From the NCBI GenBank assembly GCA_041688015.1, contig JBDNIY010000016.1:62001-126000 (forward strand): a DNA stretch of 64,000 nt, written 5' to 3'. Both the position numbers and the translations under genes were made by a program. The notes under the pieces are model-generated. The model did no database searches. It was given only the letters and a program-made list of their open reading frames with translations, and was not told the origin of the DNA. This document shows, piece after piece, positions 26,954 to 36,055 of this stretch. Source of the DNA: Parvibaculum sp041688015. Lineage in GTDB: Bacteria; Pseudomonadota; Alphaproteobacteria; Parvibaculales; Parvibaculaceae. Numbering within the stretch: the stretch's first letter is position 1; the number at the start of each line of letters is the position of its first letter.

Positions 26954-26980
26954 AGCCCTCCCCCTCAAGGGGGGAGGGCT
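26954..26980. repeat. GC-rich hairpin repeat
   Basis: AGCCCTCCCCC (26954-26964) pairs with GGGGGAGGGCT (26970-26980), an 11-bp arm around five bases, 35 bp upstream of the hydrolase start. It belongs to the same general class of intergenic CCCTC/GAGGG palindromes as the 1489-1511 element. Confidence 0.6.
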
Positions 26981-27014
26981 ATCAAAGCGCCAGCAAAAAA
27001 AATTGGAATACCCC

Positions 27015-27986
27015 ATGACCTTCCCTGCTCCTCACTACGTCGCCACCAATGGTCTCAAGATGGCCGTTTACGAACAGGGCGACAAAGGCGCGCTGCCTGT
27101 CGTCATGTGTCATGGCTTTCCTGAAATCGCTTATTCATGGCGTCACCAACTGCCCGCTATCGCAGACGCAGGCTTTCGCGCCATCGCGCCCGATCAACGC
27201 GGCTATGGTTTTACCGACGCGCCCAAAGGCCAAGACGCTATTCCGCTCTATGACATGGAACATCTGACGAATGATCTCGTCGGTATGCTCGACGCGCTGG
27301 AGATCGAGAAGGCAGTTTTTGTCGGTCACGATTGGGGCGGCATGGTGTCGTGGCAGATGCCGCTGCGCCATCCAAGCCGCGTTGCAGGCTGCATCGGCGT
27401 CAACACGCCCTTCCTACCACGCGCGCCGATGGACCCGATTGCCGGCATGCGCATGGTCTATGGCGAGGAGATGTATATCGTTTACTTCCAGCAATATGGC
27501 GTCGCCGAAAAAATATTCGATGCCGATGTGCCGCGCGCGCTGCGTTTTTGGTATCGCAAGTCAGGCATGACGCTGGCGGACTTCGACGCTCGCCCGGCGG
27601 AGGAAAAAAACCTCGCCTTCCTCAAAGGCTTCAATGTCGATGAAAACCTCTGGCCGGGTCAGATGCTGCTGACGCCAAACGAACTGGCCTATTACATCGA
27701 AGCCTTTGAGCATTCCGGCTTTGAAGGCGGCATCGGCTGGTATCGTAACTTCACACGCAACTGGGAGATGACGGAAGGTCAGGTGCAGAAGGTCGATGTG
27801 CCCTGCTTGATGATTTCAGCCGCCAATGACTTCGTACTGCGCCCGGAGCTGGCCGACGGCATGGAGCAATATTGCCCTGACCTCGAAAAACACGTGATCC
27901 CCGATTGCGGCCACTGGACACAGTCTGAAAAGCCCGCAGAGTTGAACGCACTGATGGTCGATTGGTTGCAGCGCCGGTTTGGGTAA
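27015..27986 (+). CDS. Alpha/beta hydrolase, soluble epoxide hydrolase type
   Basis: 323 residues; the ATG at 27015 begins the family sequence. The oxyanion-hole motif is CHGFPE, the nucleophile elbow is VGHDWGGMV with an aspartate nucleophile (as in epoxide hydrolases and haloalkane dehalogenases), the acid lies near NDFVLRPE, and the base is the His in PDCGHWTQ. A cap domain (about 145-240) contains tyrosines (YIVYFQQYG, LAYYIEAFEH) suited to protonate an epoxide oxygen. It likely opens epoxides to diols. The preceding FAD oxidoreductase could supply such epoxides. Confidence 0.88.
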   Translation: MTFPAPHYVATNGLKMAVYEQGDKGALPVVMCHGFPEIAYSWRHQLPAIADAGFRAIAPDQRGYGFTDAPKGQDAIPLYDMEHLTNDLVGMLDALEIEKAVFVGHDWGGMVSWQMPLRHPSRVAGCIGVNTPFLPRAPMDPIAGMRMVYGEEMYIVYFQQYGVAEKIFDADVPRALRFWYRKSGMTLADFDARPAEEKNLAFLKGFNVDENLWPGQMLLTPNELAYYIEAFEHSGFEGGIGWYRNFTRNWEMTEGQVQKVDVPCLMISAANDFVLRPELADGMEQYCPDLEKHVIPDCGHWTQSEKPAELNALMVDWLQRRFG

Positions 27987-28006
27987 AAATAGCCGCAGCG
28001 GCCTCG

Positions 28007-28101
28007 TCCTTCGAGACGCCGCCTTGCGGCTCCTCAGGATGAGGGTCACAAAAAATAATGCCTCATGCCTCAAGGAGGGCCACAGGCCCGTCTCGAAGGA
28101 T
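28007..28101. repeat. Dispersed palindromic intergenic repeat, copy 3
   Basis: TCCTTCGAGACG (28007-28018) pairs with CGTCTCGAAGGA near 28089-28100. The interior has CTCCTCAGGATGAGG and a degraded partner (CTCAAGGAGGG). It lies 20 bp after the epoxide hydrolase stop. The remaining 200 bp up to the glycosyltransferase hold a small CTTACA/TGTAAG hairpin and no gene. Confidence 0.85.
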
Positions 28102-28313
28102 AGCGGCACATTGTGCGGATTGAGCCTACGCAAGGCGTCTTCTTTCCTTAGCAGCCCCATGCACTTACAAGCCTGTAAGCCGCTTGTTGCAGGCGCTCTC
28201 ATTGGGTATGATCCGCCGCCGGTTCGAATGCGGCGTAGTATGGGCTGCATCTGGAGCCCCGACCCCGTAGCTCGCCATCGGCGACACCCGATAAAAGACA
28301 AGGAAAAACACGC

Positions 28314-29684
28314 ATGTCGCAAGTGCTTGAGCGTGACGATTCAGACGCGGATGCAACTGCGGCTAAGCCCATCCCCCTTGATCGCCCTATTTTGAGCGGG
28401 CCACGCCTCGAAGCGGCCAAAGGCGACCGGCCTTTACGCATCCTGCTGCCGAGCTATCGCTCAAACCCGACAACCGGCGGCCAGGGCGTCTATATGCGCC
28501 ATATCGCCAAGGCACTAGCCGATATGGGCCATCAGATCGACGTGATTTCCGGCCCACCCTATCCGATCATCGATCCACGCGTGAAGCTGATCAAGCTGCC
28601 CTCGCTCGATCTCTACGCCAATCCACATCCGATCAAGGCGCTGCGCCCCTGGATGCTGGCCACCCCCATCGACGTTTACGAATGGTGGAGCCACAACACC
28701 GGCGGTTTTTCCGAGCCCTATACATTCTGCGAACGCATGGCGCGCTATGTGCGCGGCACGGTTGATGACTATGACATCTGCCATGACAACCAGACGCTGG
28801 GCTGGGGTCTGCTGAAGCTGCGCGACATGGGCTTGCCAATTGTCGGTACCATCCATCACCCGATCACGATGGATCGCCGCATCGACATTCAGCACGCTAA
28901 GACCCTGACCCTCAAGCTCCTGAAACGCCGCTGGTACACATTTCTCGATATGCAGATCAAAGTGGCTCGCCAGCTTGATCCGCTGATCGTGGTGTCGGAA
29001 AGCACACGCCGCGATGTCGTGCGCGAATTTGGCGTCAAGAAAGAGCACACAAGGCTGGTGCTGCATGGCATCGACCATATTCAGTTCCGCCCGATCCCCA
29101 CGATCAAACGCCGCGACGATCTGATCGTTGCCTGCGCCAGCGCCGATGTGCCGCTCAAGGGCCTGATCTATCTGATCCGAGCCTATGCCGAGTTGTTGAA
29201 GACGCGCCCCGACCTCAAACTCAAGGTCATTGGCCGTCTGCGCGAAGGCAACACCACCGACGAGCTGCACCAATTTGGCATCATGGACAAGGTCGAGTTT
29301 GTCGGCGGCATTACAGATGAAGAGATCACCGAGATTTACGCCGAAGCCACCATCGCGGTGTCGCCGTCGGTCTATGAGGGTTTTGGTTTTCCTTGCGGCG
29401 AGGCCATGTCCTGCGGCACACCGGTGATTGCGACAACGGGCGGCTCGCTGCCCGAAGTCGTGGGCGATGCCGGCCTCATCGTGCCCCACTCCAACCCACC
29501 GGCGCTCGCCAAAGCCATCGCCACCTTGCTCGACGATAAAGACCTGCGCGACCGTCTCGGCCATGCCGGGCGTCAGCGCATTCTCGATAATTTCAAGTGG
29601 GAACGCGCAGCCCGCGAAGTCACTGACATTTACAGGCAGACAATTCTTGATGCAGACCATCGACTTCAACACGCTCGGGCTTAA
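28314..29684 (+). CDS. GT4-family glycosyltransferase
   Basis: 456 residues with the GT-B fold. After a 35-residue variable start, RILLPSYRSNPTTGGQGVYM begins the N-terminal Rossmann domain. The C-terminal domain has the donor-binding signature VSPSVYEGFGFPCGEAMSCG (the EX7E region, two glutamates) and GTPVIATTGGSLPEVV. It should transfer a sugar from a nucleotide donor with retention of configuration, at the cytoplasmic face of the membrane. Its end overlaps the methyltransferase start by 35 bp, which in turn overlaps the third gene by 4 bp. The three form a tight operon for one glycosylated product. Confidence 0.9.
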   Translation: MSQVLERDDSDADATAAKPIPLDRPILSGPRLEAAKGDRPLRILLPSYRSNPTTGGQGVYMRHIAKALADMGHQIDVISGPPYPIIDPRVKLIKLPSLDLYANPHPIKALRPWMLATPIDVYEWWSHNTGGFSEPYTFCERMARYVRGTVDDYDICHDNQTLGWGLLKLRDMGLPIVGTIHHPITMDRRIDIQHAKTLTLKLLKRRWYTFLDMQIKVARQLDPLIVVSESTRRDVVREFGVKKEHTRLVLHGIDHIQFRPIPTIKRRDDLIVACASADVPLKGLIYLIRAYAELLKTRPDLKLKVIGRLREGNTTDELHQFGIMDKVEFVGGITDEEITEIYAEATIAVSPSVYEGFGFPCGEAMSCGTPVIATTGGSLPEVVGDAGLIVPHSNPPALAKAIATLLDDKDLRDRLGHAGRQRILDNFKWERAAREVTDIYRQTILDADHRLQHARA

Positions 29685-30366
29685 AGACGGCCAGCGCGTT
29701 CTCGACCTCGGTTGCGGAGCGGGCCGTCACGTCCATGCCATGTATTACGCGGCCAAATGCCATGTCGTCGGAATCGATCTCGGTTTTGAAGACGTCAAGC
29801 GCACGCGCGCGGGCTTTGAACAAATTCCAGACATGGACCCAGCCACCGAGCGCCACTATTCGCTGTCGGTCGGCAATGCGCTGGCGCTGCCCTTCCCGGA
29901 TGCGAGCTTTGACAAAATCGTTTGTTCAGAAGTCATGGAGCATATCCCCGATTACAAGCAAGCCATTGCCGAATGCGAACGCCTATTAAAGCCCGGCGGC
30001 ACGCTGGCGATTTCCGTGCCGCGTTTCTTTCCTGAATGGGTTTGTTGGAAGCTGTCAGACGACTATCACAATGAGCCCGGCGGCCATGTCCGCATCTTCC
30101 ACGAAAGCGTGCTGAAGGATGCCGTCGCCGAAAAAGGCCTCACATTTTACCATCGCCATTGGGCCCACGGGCTGCACTCGCCCTATTGGTGGCTCAAATG
30201 CGCCTTTGGCGTGAAGCGCGAAGATGTGGGCATCATCAATGCCTATAAGAAGTTTCTCGAATGGGACATTCTGCAAGCGCCACTTCTCACCCGCACCCTC
30301 GAAAAAATTGCCGGTCCTGTGATGGGTAAAAGTGTCGTGTTCTATTTTACCAAGGGGACCACATGA
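29650..30366 (+). CDS. Class I SAM-dependent methyltransferase
   Basis: 238 residues from the ATG at 29650, inside the last 35 bases of the glycosyltransferase gene. Motif I is VLDLGCGAGRHVHAM, followed by the acidic strand end VVGIDLG, and motif II/III FDKIVCSEVMEHIPDY and LLKPGGTLAISVP. The Ubie/Methyltransf_11 group methylates small molecules or lipid intermediates. The tight overlaps with both neighbours imply that its substrate is the product of the glycosyltransferase or of the toroid protein. Confidence 0.9.
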   Translation: MQTIDFNTLGLKDGQRVLDLGCGAGRHVHAMYYAAKCHVVGIDLGFEDVKRTRAGFEQIPDMDPATERHYSLSVGNALALPFPDASFDKIVCSEVMEHIPDYKQAIAECERLLKPGGTLAISVPRFFPEWVCWKLSDDYHNEPGGHVRIFHESVLKDAVAEKGLTFYHRHWAHGLHSPYWWLKCAFGVKREDVGIINAYKKFLEWDILQAPLLTRTLEKIAGPVMGKSVVFYFTKGTT

Positions 30367-31445
30367 CGTTTCTCACCTATGGCGACAAGATTCCAGATGG
30401 GCATTTCGACGGTGCCAAGGCGCGCATCATCGAGTTGCAACGCCCCAACGGCGCGATCCCTTGGTATAATGGCGGCGTGATCGATCCGTGGAACCACATC
30501 GAAGCCGCCATGGGCCTCAGCGTCATCGGCGAAGTGGACCGCGCCCGCCTCGCCTTCAAATATTTGCAAGACACACAGCTTGACGATGGCTCATGGTGGG
30601 GTCAGCTCGGCTCTGCTGTCCCTTTCGATGATGAAGCGCATTACACCGGCGGCGACGAAGGCGCGGGCAAGCCGATCCGCGACACTAATTTTGCCGCCTA
30701 TATTGCGACGGGCGCTTGGCATCATTTCCTCATCACCCGCGACCGCCAATGGCTGAAAGCCATCTGGCCCAATGTCGAAGCCGCCATCCAATGGGTCGTT
30801 AAGCATCAAAGCCCGCATGGCGACATTCGCTGGGCGGCCAACGATCCGCATACGCCTGAAAATGATGCGCTCATCACCGGCTCATCCTCAATCTACAAAA
30901 GCCTCGAATGCGCCATCCACATCGCCAACGAGTTGCGCGTCTCCTCGCACGACTGGTCGGGTGCGCGTGTCCGTCTCGGCGAGGCACTACGCGAAAAGCC
31001 ACACCGCTTTGACCGCACATGGGAATCCAAAGAACGCTATTCGATGGATTGGTATTACCCCGTCCTCGCTGGCGTCATCACCGGCGAAGCCGCACGCCGC
31101 CGCATCGCCGCCAAATGGGACATCTTCGTCGCCGAGGGCAAGGGCTGCCGCTGCGTGCTGGATCAGCCTTGGGTAACGATTGCCGAAAGTGCCGAACTGA
31201 CCATGGCCCTGTTGGTAGCCGGTCAACGCCGCGAAGCCGAAAAGATGCTCGCCTGGCAACACCAATGGCGCGATGACCAAGGTGCCTATTGGATGGGCTT
31301 CCAGTTTGAAGAAAACGTCGCCTGGCCATCAGAAAAACCCGCATGGACCGCTGCCGCCGTCATCTTGGCGACCGACGCCGTGACCGGCGCAACGCCTGCC
31401 TCGCGATTGTTTGCCGAACGCACGCTGGCGGAGGCTGCGGAGTAA
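30363..31445 (+). CDS. Alpha/alpha-toroid protein, prenyltransferase/squalene-cyclase-like
   Basis: 360 residues composed of repeated helical hairpins in the style of terpene cyclases, prenyltransferase beta subunits and (alpha/alpha)6 glycosidases. Repeats show IELQRPNGAIPWYNGG, YLQDTQLDDGSWWG, WVVKHQSPHGDIRWA and WQHQWRDDQGAYWMG, which are QxxDGSW-like motifs. No DDxD cyclase acid triad is obvious, although DEAHYTGGDEG is acidic. The gene overlaps the methyltransferase by 4 bp. It could act on a polyprenyl or glycan intermediate; the reaction cannot be named. Confidence 0.78.
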   Translation: MTFLTYGDKIPDGHFDGAKARIIELQRPNGAIPWYNGGVIDPWNHIEAAMGLSVIGEVDRARLAFKYLQDTQLDDGSWWGQLGSAVPFDDEAHYTGGDEGAGKPIRDTNFAAYIATGAWHHFLITRDRQWLKAIWPNVEAAIQWVVKHQSPHGDIRWAANDPHTPENDALITGSSSIYKSLECAIHIANELRVSSHDWSGARVRLGEALREKPHRFDRTWESKERYSMDWYYPVLAGVITGEAARRRIAAKWDIFVAEGKGCRCVLDQPWVTIAESAELTMALLVAGQRREAEKMLAWQHQWRDDQGAYWMGFQFEENVAWPSEKPAWTAAAVILATDAVTGATPASRLFAERTLAEAAE

Positions 31446-31450
31446 AGACC

Positions 31451-31553
31451 ATCCTTCGAGACGGGCACAAGAGCGCCCTCCTCAGGATGAGGTTTAAATT
31501 TTTTAGCTTAGACCCTCAACCTAAGGAGGGCCAAGACCACGCCTCGAAGGGCT
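31451..31553. repeat. Dispersed palindromic intergenic repeat, copy 4
   Basis: ATCCTTCGAGACG (31451-31463) and the decayed right arm GCCTCGAAGGGCT (31541-31553) flank CTCCTCAGGATGAGG and the worn partner CCTCAACCTAAGGAGGG. It lies 5 bp after the toroid gene and is the most diverged of the four copies. Confidence 0.8.
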
Positions 31554-31584
31554 AGATCGACGCCCGCAACGATAAGTCGTCGCC

Positions 31585-32805
31585 ATGTCTAATCCCGCCA
31601 CCCGCCTCGACCGTGCTGCATGGTTTGCCACATTCGCCGGATTGTGCGGCAGTCTGGTCGGCATTGGCCTTGCGCGCTTTGCTTATACGCCACTGATCCC
31701 CTTACTCATCGAAGCCCATTGGTTCACCGCCGCCAATACAGTGACGCTGGGGGTTGCTAACTTCGCGGGCTATCTTGCAGGGGCCGTGCTTGGCCGAGGT
31801 ATCGCCAAGGTGTTCGGCAATCGCGCTGCCTTGCGTTATTCGATGCTGTTTGCCACAGCCGCCTTTTTTGCCTGCGCATGGCCACTATCGATCTCATGGT
31901 TTTTCGTCTGGCGGTTTATCTCCGGCCTGACCGGCGGTACCATCATGGTGCTGGTCGCCACGACAATTCTGCCGCATATCCCGGCGGCGCGACGCGGCTT
32001 TGTCAGTGGCATGGTTTTTCTCGGCATCGGGCTGGGCATCGCTGCATCGGGCACGCTCGTTCCTGAACTCATTCAATATGGTTTGCGCACCACATGGATC
32101 GGGCTTGGCCTGATTTCGCTAGCGCTGACCGCACTAAGTTGGTTTGGCTGGCCCGCCACCAATCCGCCTATGCCCGAAGGCGTCACCCCAAACATCAAAA
32201 CCCAACGCCATAAGCTGTCGCTTTGGCTCCTCTATACACAATATTCGGCTAACGCATTGGGCGTAGTACCAGTCATGATTTTGCTGGTTGATTACATCGC
32301 CCGTGGGCTCGGACGCGGGGCCAGCGCAGGCGCTGAATATTGGGTGCTCTACGGGCTCGCCGCCACAGTCGGCCCTGTTCTCAGCGGCCTCATGGGTGAT
32401 GTCACAGGCTTCCGTCTTGCCTATCGCCTGTCCCTGACGCTGCAAGCTGTGAGTGCTGCCGCACTCGCCATCTCAGATAATTGGCTTGTCATCGCCGCTG
32501 CCACCATCGTGTTTGGTCTCTTTACACCCGGCATAGTGACATTGGCGCTTGGGCGCATTCAGGAAATTCTGCCGCAAGACCACGACAGGCAACGCGCCGC
32601 ATGGAGTAACGCGACCACCGGCTTTGCACTGTTCCAGATGCTTGGCGGTTATGGCTATGCATGGCTGTTTGCGCAAACGGATGGCAACTACGCGCTGATA
32701 TTCTTGATCGCTGCGGGCGCGCTGGTGTTTGGCGTTTTCGTCAATGTTGTGAGTGCTCTACGCGACCGGCGGTTGGTGCGGCTCGGTTCAAACGTGGCGG
32801 GGTGA
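31585..32805 (+). CDS. YbfB/YjiJ-family MFS transporter
   Basis: 406 residues with twelve hydrophobic segments. The start GLARFAYTPLIPLLIEAHWF and the following GVANFAGYLAGAVLG are characteristic of the YbfB/YjiJ group. A central loop (about 190-205) separates the two halves. These are inner-membrane proteins of unknown substrate. The gene lies downstream of a palindromic repeat, so it probably has its own promoter, and is convergent with the methyltransferase at 32825. Confidence 0.87.
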   Translation: MSNPATRLDRAAWFATFAGLCGSLVGIGLARFAYTPLIPLLIEAHWFTAANTVTLGVANFAGYLAGAVLGRGIAKVFGNRAALRYSMLFATAAFFACAWPLSISWFFVWRFISGLTGGTIMVLVATTILPHIPAARRGFVSGMVFLGIGLGIAASGTLVPELIQYGLRTTWIGLGLISLALTALSWFGWPATNPPMPEGVTPNIKTQRHKLSLWLLYTQYSANALGVVPVMILLVDYIARGLGRGASAGAEYWVLYGLAATVGPVLSGLMGDVTGFRLAYRLSLTLQAVSAAALAISDNWLVIAAATIVFGLFTPGIVTLALGRIQEILPQDHDRQRAAWSNATTGFALFQMLGGYGYAWLFAQTDGNYALIFLIAAGALVFGVFVNVVSALRDRRLVRLGSNVAG

Positions 32806-32824
32806 ATATGGGTGAAAGACTTTC

Positions 32825-33442
32825 TTAAATCACCCGCCTGAGCACCCGCAAACTCATCACCGCCCGCTCCTCAACAAACAACCCTGACACAATCGCCAGT
32901 TTATAAATCTCGTAAGGCGGGCGACCCCCATCCTTGGGATCAGGAAACACATCATGGATGGCGAGGATGCCACCCGGTATGACGCGCGACGCCCAATGGC
33001 GGTAATCGTCCATCGCTGGTTCCAGCCCATGCCCGCCATCGATAAAGACAAAGCCGAACGAGCCTGCCCATTGCTTCGAGACGACCTTGGAAGGCGCAAC
33101 CAACGGGATCACCGTGTCTTCAAGCCCCGCCAGCCGCATGGTCCGGCGAAACAGCGGAAAAGTGTTGAGACTGTCGGTTTCGGCGTCATAAAGCGTATCG
33201 TCGTGATGCTCCCAGCCCTTCTGATTTTCCTCCGACCCCTGATGATGGTCGAGCGCATAGAGCACGCCGCCATTGGCCTGCACCGCCACACCGATATAGA
33301 CGGTGGACTTGCCACAATAAGAGCCGATCTCCAGCGAGGGGCCAAGCTTAGAGGCATCCGCCGCGGCGTCATGCAACGCCCAGCCCTCTTGCGGATCCAT
33401 AAAACCTTTGATGCTTTCAATATCAATTGGAAGAGCGCGCAT
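32825..33442 (-). CDS. Class I methyltransferase (Methyltransf_24 type)
   Basis: 205 residues. The SAM site is LEIGSYCGKSTVYIG, followed by LYALDHHQGSEEN, and the core continues with FGFVFIDGGHGLEPAMDDYRHW split across the sheet. The DGGH block and C-terminal IPGGILAIHDVFPDP mark the cephalosporin-hydroxylase-like/Methyltransf_24 group, which often methylates sugars or small metabolites. The start shares one base with the stop of the FAH-family gene, so the two are coupled. The substrate is unknown. Confidence 0.83.
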   Translation of the reverse strand: MRALPIDIESIKGFMDPQEGWALHDAAADASKLGPSLEIGSYCGKSTVYIGVAVQANGGVLYALDHHQGSEENQKGWEHHDDTLYDAETDSLNTFPLFRRTMRLAGLEDTVIPLVAPSKVVSKQWAGSFGFVFIDGGHGLEPAMDDYRHWASRVIPGGILAIHDVFPDPKDGGRPPYEIYKLAIVSGLFVEERAVMSLRVLRRVI

Positions 33443-34287
33443 TATTTATCTGCCACATAAGTGGTGCGCTGCTCGCCCAGGCCATCAATGCGGATCGTCA
33501 CCACTTGCCCCGGTTTCACCCAGCCAGGCGGCTTCATGCCACCAGCAACGCCTGCAGGCGTGCCCGACGCGATGACGTCGCCGGGATAGAGCGTGAAGAA
33601 TTGGCTGAGATAAGAAACGATATGCGCCACCGAAAACACCATGTCTGATGTGTTGCCACTCTGCCGCCTCTCGCCATCAACCTCCGTCACCACATTGAGC
33701 GACTGGCAATCAGCCACCTCATCAGCGGTGACGAGCCACGGGCCAATGGGCGCGAATGTGTCGCCGCTCTTGCCTTTGGTCATCTGTCCGCCACGCTCGC
33801 GCTGCATATGACGCTCTGAGACGTCATTGATAATGGCAAAGCCCGCGACATGATCCATCGCATCGGCTTCGTTCACATATTTGCCCGCCTGCCCGATCAC
33901 GATCGCCAGTTCAGCTTCATAGTCCATCTGCACAGAGCCGCGCGGGATCGCCACGTCGTCATAGGGGCCATTGATCGCGCTATTGGCCTTCATGAAGAGG
34001 AGCGGTTCTGTTGGCAGATCATTGTCGAATTCGGCGGCATGTTCGCGGTAATTGCGCCCGATGCACATGATCTTGCCGATGCCACTGAGCGGTGTCCCAA
34101 GACGCGTACCGACTGCCACCAGCGGCAACGAAGCCGGATCGAGCCGGGCCAGACGGGCCAAAATGTCGGGCTGAAGCGCCACGCCTGTCACATCGCTGAG
34201 ATGCGCAGAGAGATCACGAATGCGCCCATCAGCGTCCAAAAACCCCGGCTTTTCAGTCCCCAACGGACCGAAGCGAACGAATTTCAT
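33442..34287 (-). CDS. Fumarylacetoacetate hydrolase family protein
   Basis: 281 residues from the ATG at 34287 (MKFVRFG); an upstream start at 34320 adds only a short non-homologous extension. The catalytic region shows IGRNYREHAAEF, the metal-binding EPLLFMKANSAI and MDYEAELAIVIGQ (EXE...D arrangement), and ASGTPAGVAGGMKPP near the end. The family cleaves C-C bonds in acylpyruvates or decarboxylates/hydrates 2-oxo acids in aromatic catabolism. Its 1-bp junction with a methyltransferase is unusual. The exact substrate is not determinable. Confidence 0.88.
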   Translation of the reverse strand: MKFVRFGPLGTEKPGFLDADGRIRDLSAHLSDVTGVALQPDILARLARLDPASLPLVAVGTRLGTPLSGIGKIMCIGRNYREHAAEFDNDLPTEPLLFMKANSAINGPYDDVAIPRGSVQMDYEAELAIVIGQAGKYVNEADAMDHVAGFAIINDVSERHMQRERGGQMTKGKSGDTFAPIGPWLVTADEVADCQSLNVVTEVDGERRQSGNTSDMVFSVAHIVSYLSQFFTLYPGDVIASGTPAGVAGGMKPPGWVKPGQVVTIRIDGLGEQRTTYVADK

Positions 34288-34460
34288 GAAATGGATGTCC
34301 TCTAAACGCGGGCGCCCCAATGGCTATTTAGACCAACAAGGGGCTATTCAGGCCGATCATGCCTCGCATGTTCCAAAACATGGCGCAAGACTTTCGGAAA
34401 CAAACAGAAAAGTAAACAATGCCACCGATACTTTCGGCACGTTCGACTTTGAGGCAGGCC

Positions 34461-35078
34461 ATGAGCATACCGGAACAGACGCCGCGCAACATTGAATATG
34501 AGGCCATTGAAGAGGCCATCATGCAGAACCCGCGTGGCCGCTGGTTCCTGAACGAATATGCACGCCGCAACCGTGCTGCCGATACCGACCGGCTGGTGGA
34601 CGCGATCGAACATCTCTATCACACAGCGCTGGAGAACCGCACTAAGCAGCAAGAAGGCACCGCGCCCAGCGCCAACCTCCCCAGCGCCAATCTTGATGTC
34701 ATCCGCCGCGCCCTCCACGACATGCGCCACACCATCAATGCCGCCCGCACCGACATGGCAGCCGTGAAGCCACACGGGTCCGACCACTTCCCCAATCCCG
34801 AGCAAGACGCCACCAGCGTCGCCTCGACGGCCGAACGCGCCACGCTCGATATTCTGGCCGCCGTCGAACGCCTGCAGGATATGGCCGATACACTACGCAC
34901 CAGTGGCATCGACGCCGATCTCTGCGACGAAATTGAAACGCACGCACGTGGCATCTTCATGTCGTCGGCTTTTCAGGACATGACCGGCCAGCGCATGGCA
35001 CATCTAGTGACCGCGCTGACAGCGCTCGACCGTCGTATTGGGGCGATCCTCGATCTCGACGACTTCAACGACGACTAG
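34461..35078 (+). CDS. cheZ: CheZ-like protein phosphatase
   Basis: 205 residues from the ATG at 34461 behind GAGGCAGG; an upstream ATG at 34419 is in frame. It is almost entirely helical, with a long antiparallel hairpin. The catalytic motif SSAFQDMTGQRM places Asp173 and Gln177 where CheZ has the residues that hydrolyse CheY phosphate. No chemotaxis gene is adjacent. The start of the protein (EYEAIEEAIMQNPRGRWFL) is typical of the short alphaproteobacterial CheZ-like proteins. Its 3' end overlaps the convergent dehydratase gene by 4 bp. Confidence 0.83.
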   Translation: MSIPEQTPRNIEYEAIEEAIMQNPRGRWFLNEYARRNRAADTDRLVDAIEHLYHTALENRTKQQEGTAPSANLPSANLDVIRRALHDMRHTINAARTDMAAVKPHGSDHFPNPEQDATSVASTAERATLDILAAVERLQDMADTLRTSGIDADLCDEIETHARGIFMSSAFQDMTGQRMAHLVTALTALDRRIGAILDLDDFNDD

Positions 35079-36055
35079 GCATCGGCCAGCACACCGGCAA
35101 AAAGCGCCGCGTCGACATTGCCACCGCTCAACACAATAGCGACGGCCCGGTCTCGCATATCAACCTTGCCCGAAAGCAGAGCCGCCAGCGCCACAACCCC
35201 GCTGGGCTCGACTACCAGTTTCAGCTCGTTGAAGGCAAACCGCATGGCGGTGGCAACCTCGGCATCGCTGACGCAAAAGCCGCCGCTCAGATGCGCCTCA
35301 TTGATCGCAAAGGTCAACTCGCCCGGTATCGGCGCCATCAGTGCATCGCACATCGAGCCGTCGATCCGCTCATTGCGGAGGCGAGCATGAGCATCGAACG
35401 AGCGGCGATGATCGTCAAAGCCTTCAGGCTCAACGGCATAGATTTTCGTTTGAGGCGAGAGCTGCGCAAAGGCAAGCGACGTGCCCGCGACCAGCCCGCC
35501 ACCACCTGCGGGCGCAAGCACCGCGTCCAGTGCTATGCCAAGTCGCGTCACATCTTGTACGATTTCCAACCCCGTCGTGCCTTGCCCGGCAATGATGTGC
35601 GGATCGTCATAAGGCGGCACGATCACCGCGCCGTGTTGCGCCGCCAGCGCCCGACCTATTGCCTCACGATCATCATGCAAACGATCATAAAATATGATCT
35701 CAGCCCCAAAGCCTCTCGTCCGTGTGAGCTTGATCGCTGGCGCATCTGACGGCATGACGATGCGCGCAGGCATGCCCAATAGTTCAGCCGCCGCTGCCAC
35801 GCCTTGCGCATGATTGCCCGACGACCACGCGACAACGCCCGCCGCGCGGTCAACTTCCTCGATTTGCGACAAGCGATTGTAAGCACCGCGAAATTTGAAC
35901 GACCCCGTCCGTTGCAGCACTTCCGGTTTGACGAACACGCGGCCACCCACCGCCGCATCAAGCGCCGCATTGGTCAGCAGTGGTGTGCGAACAGCAATAC
36001 CGTCAAGACGCGCGCCCGCGCTCGCAACATCGTCGAATGTCGACAAGGCACTCAT
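35075..36055 (-). CDS. Threonine/serine dehydratase, PLP-dependent
   Basis: 326 residues from the ATG at 36055, which overlaps the phosphatase stop by 4 bp. Fold type II PLP enzyme: the Schiff-base lysine is in GSFKFRGAYNRL, the phosphate loop in APAGGGGLVAG, and SSGNHAQGVA binds the substrate carboxylate. It has no C-terminal ACT domain, so it is the catabolic or serine/threonine racemase-like type rather than allosteric IlvA. It deaminates threonine to 2-oxobutyrate. It is the last gene of the aminoarabinose-type operon, with no obvious metabolic link. Confidence 0.88.
   Translation of the reverse strand: MSALSTFDDVASAGARLDGIAVRTPLLTNAALDAAVGGRVFVKPEVLQRTGSFKFRGAYNRLSQIEEVDRAAGVVAWSSGNHAQGVAAAAELLGMPARIVMPSDAPAIKLTRTRGFGAEIIFYDRLHDDREAIGRALAAQHGAVIVPPYDDPHIIAGQGTTGLEIVQDVTRLGIALDAVLAPAGGGGLVAGTSLAFAQLSPQTKIYAVEPEGFDDHRRSFDAHARLRNERIDGSMCDALMAPIPGELTFAINEAHLSGGFCVSDAEVATAMRFAFNELKLVVEPSGVVALAALLSGKVDMRDRAVAIVLSGGNVDAALFAGVLADA

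Noticed and set aside
28515..29672. 385-codon open frame on the minus strand inside the GT4 gene
   Set aside because: It mirrors the real glycosyltransferase, has no family motif, and exists because GC-rich codons leave the antisense frame open.
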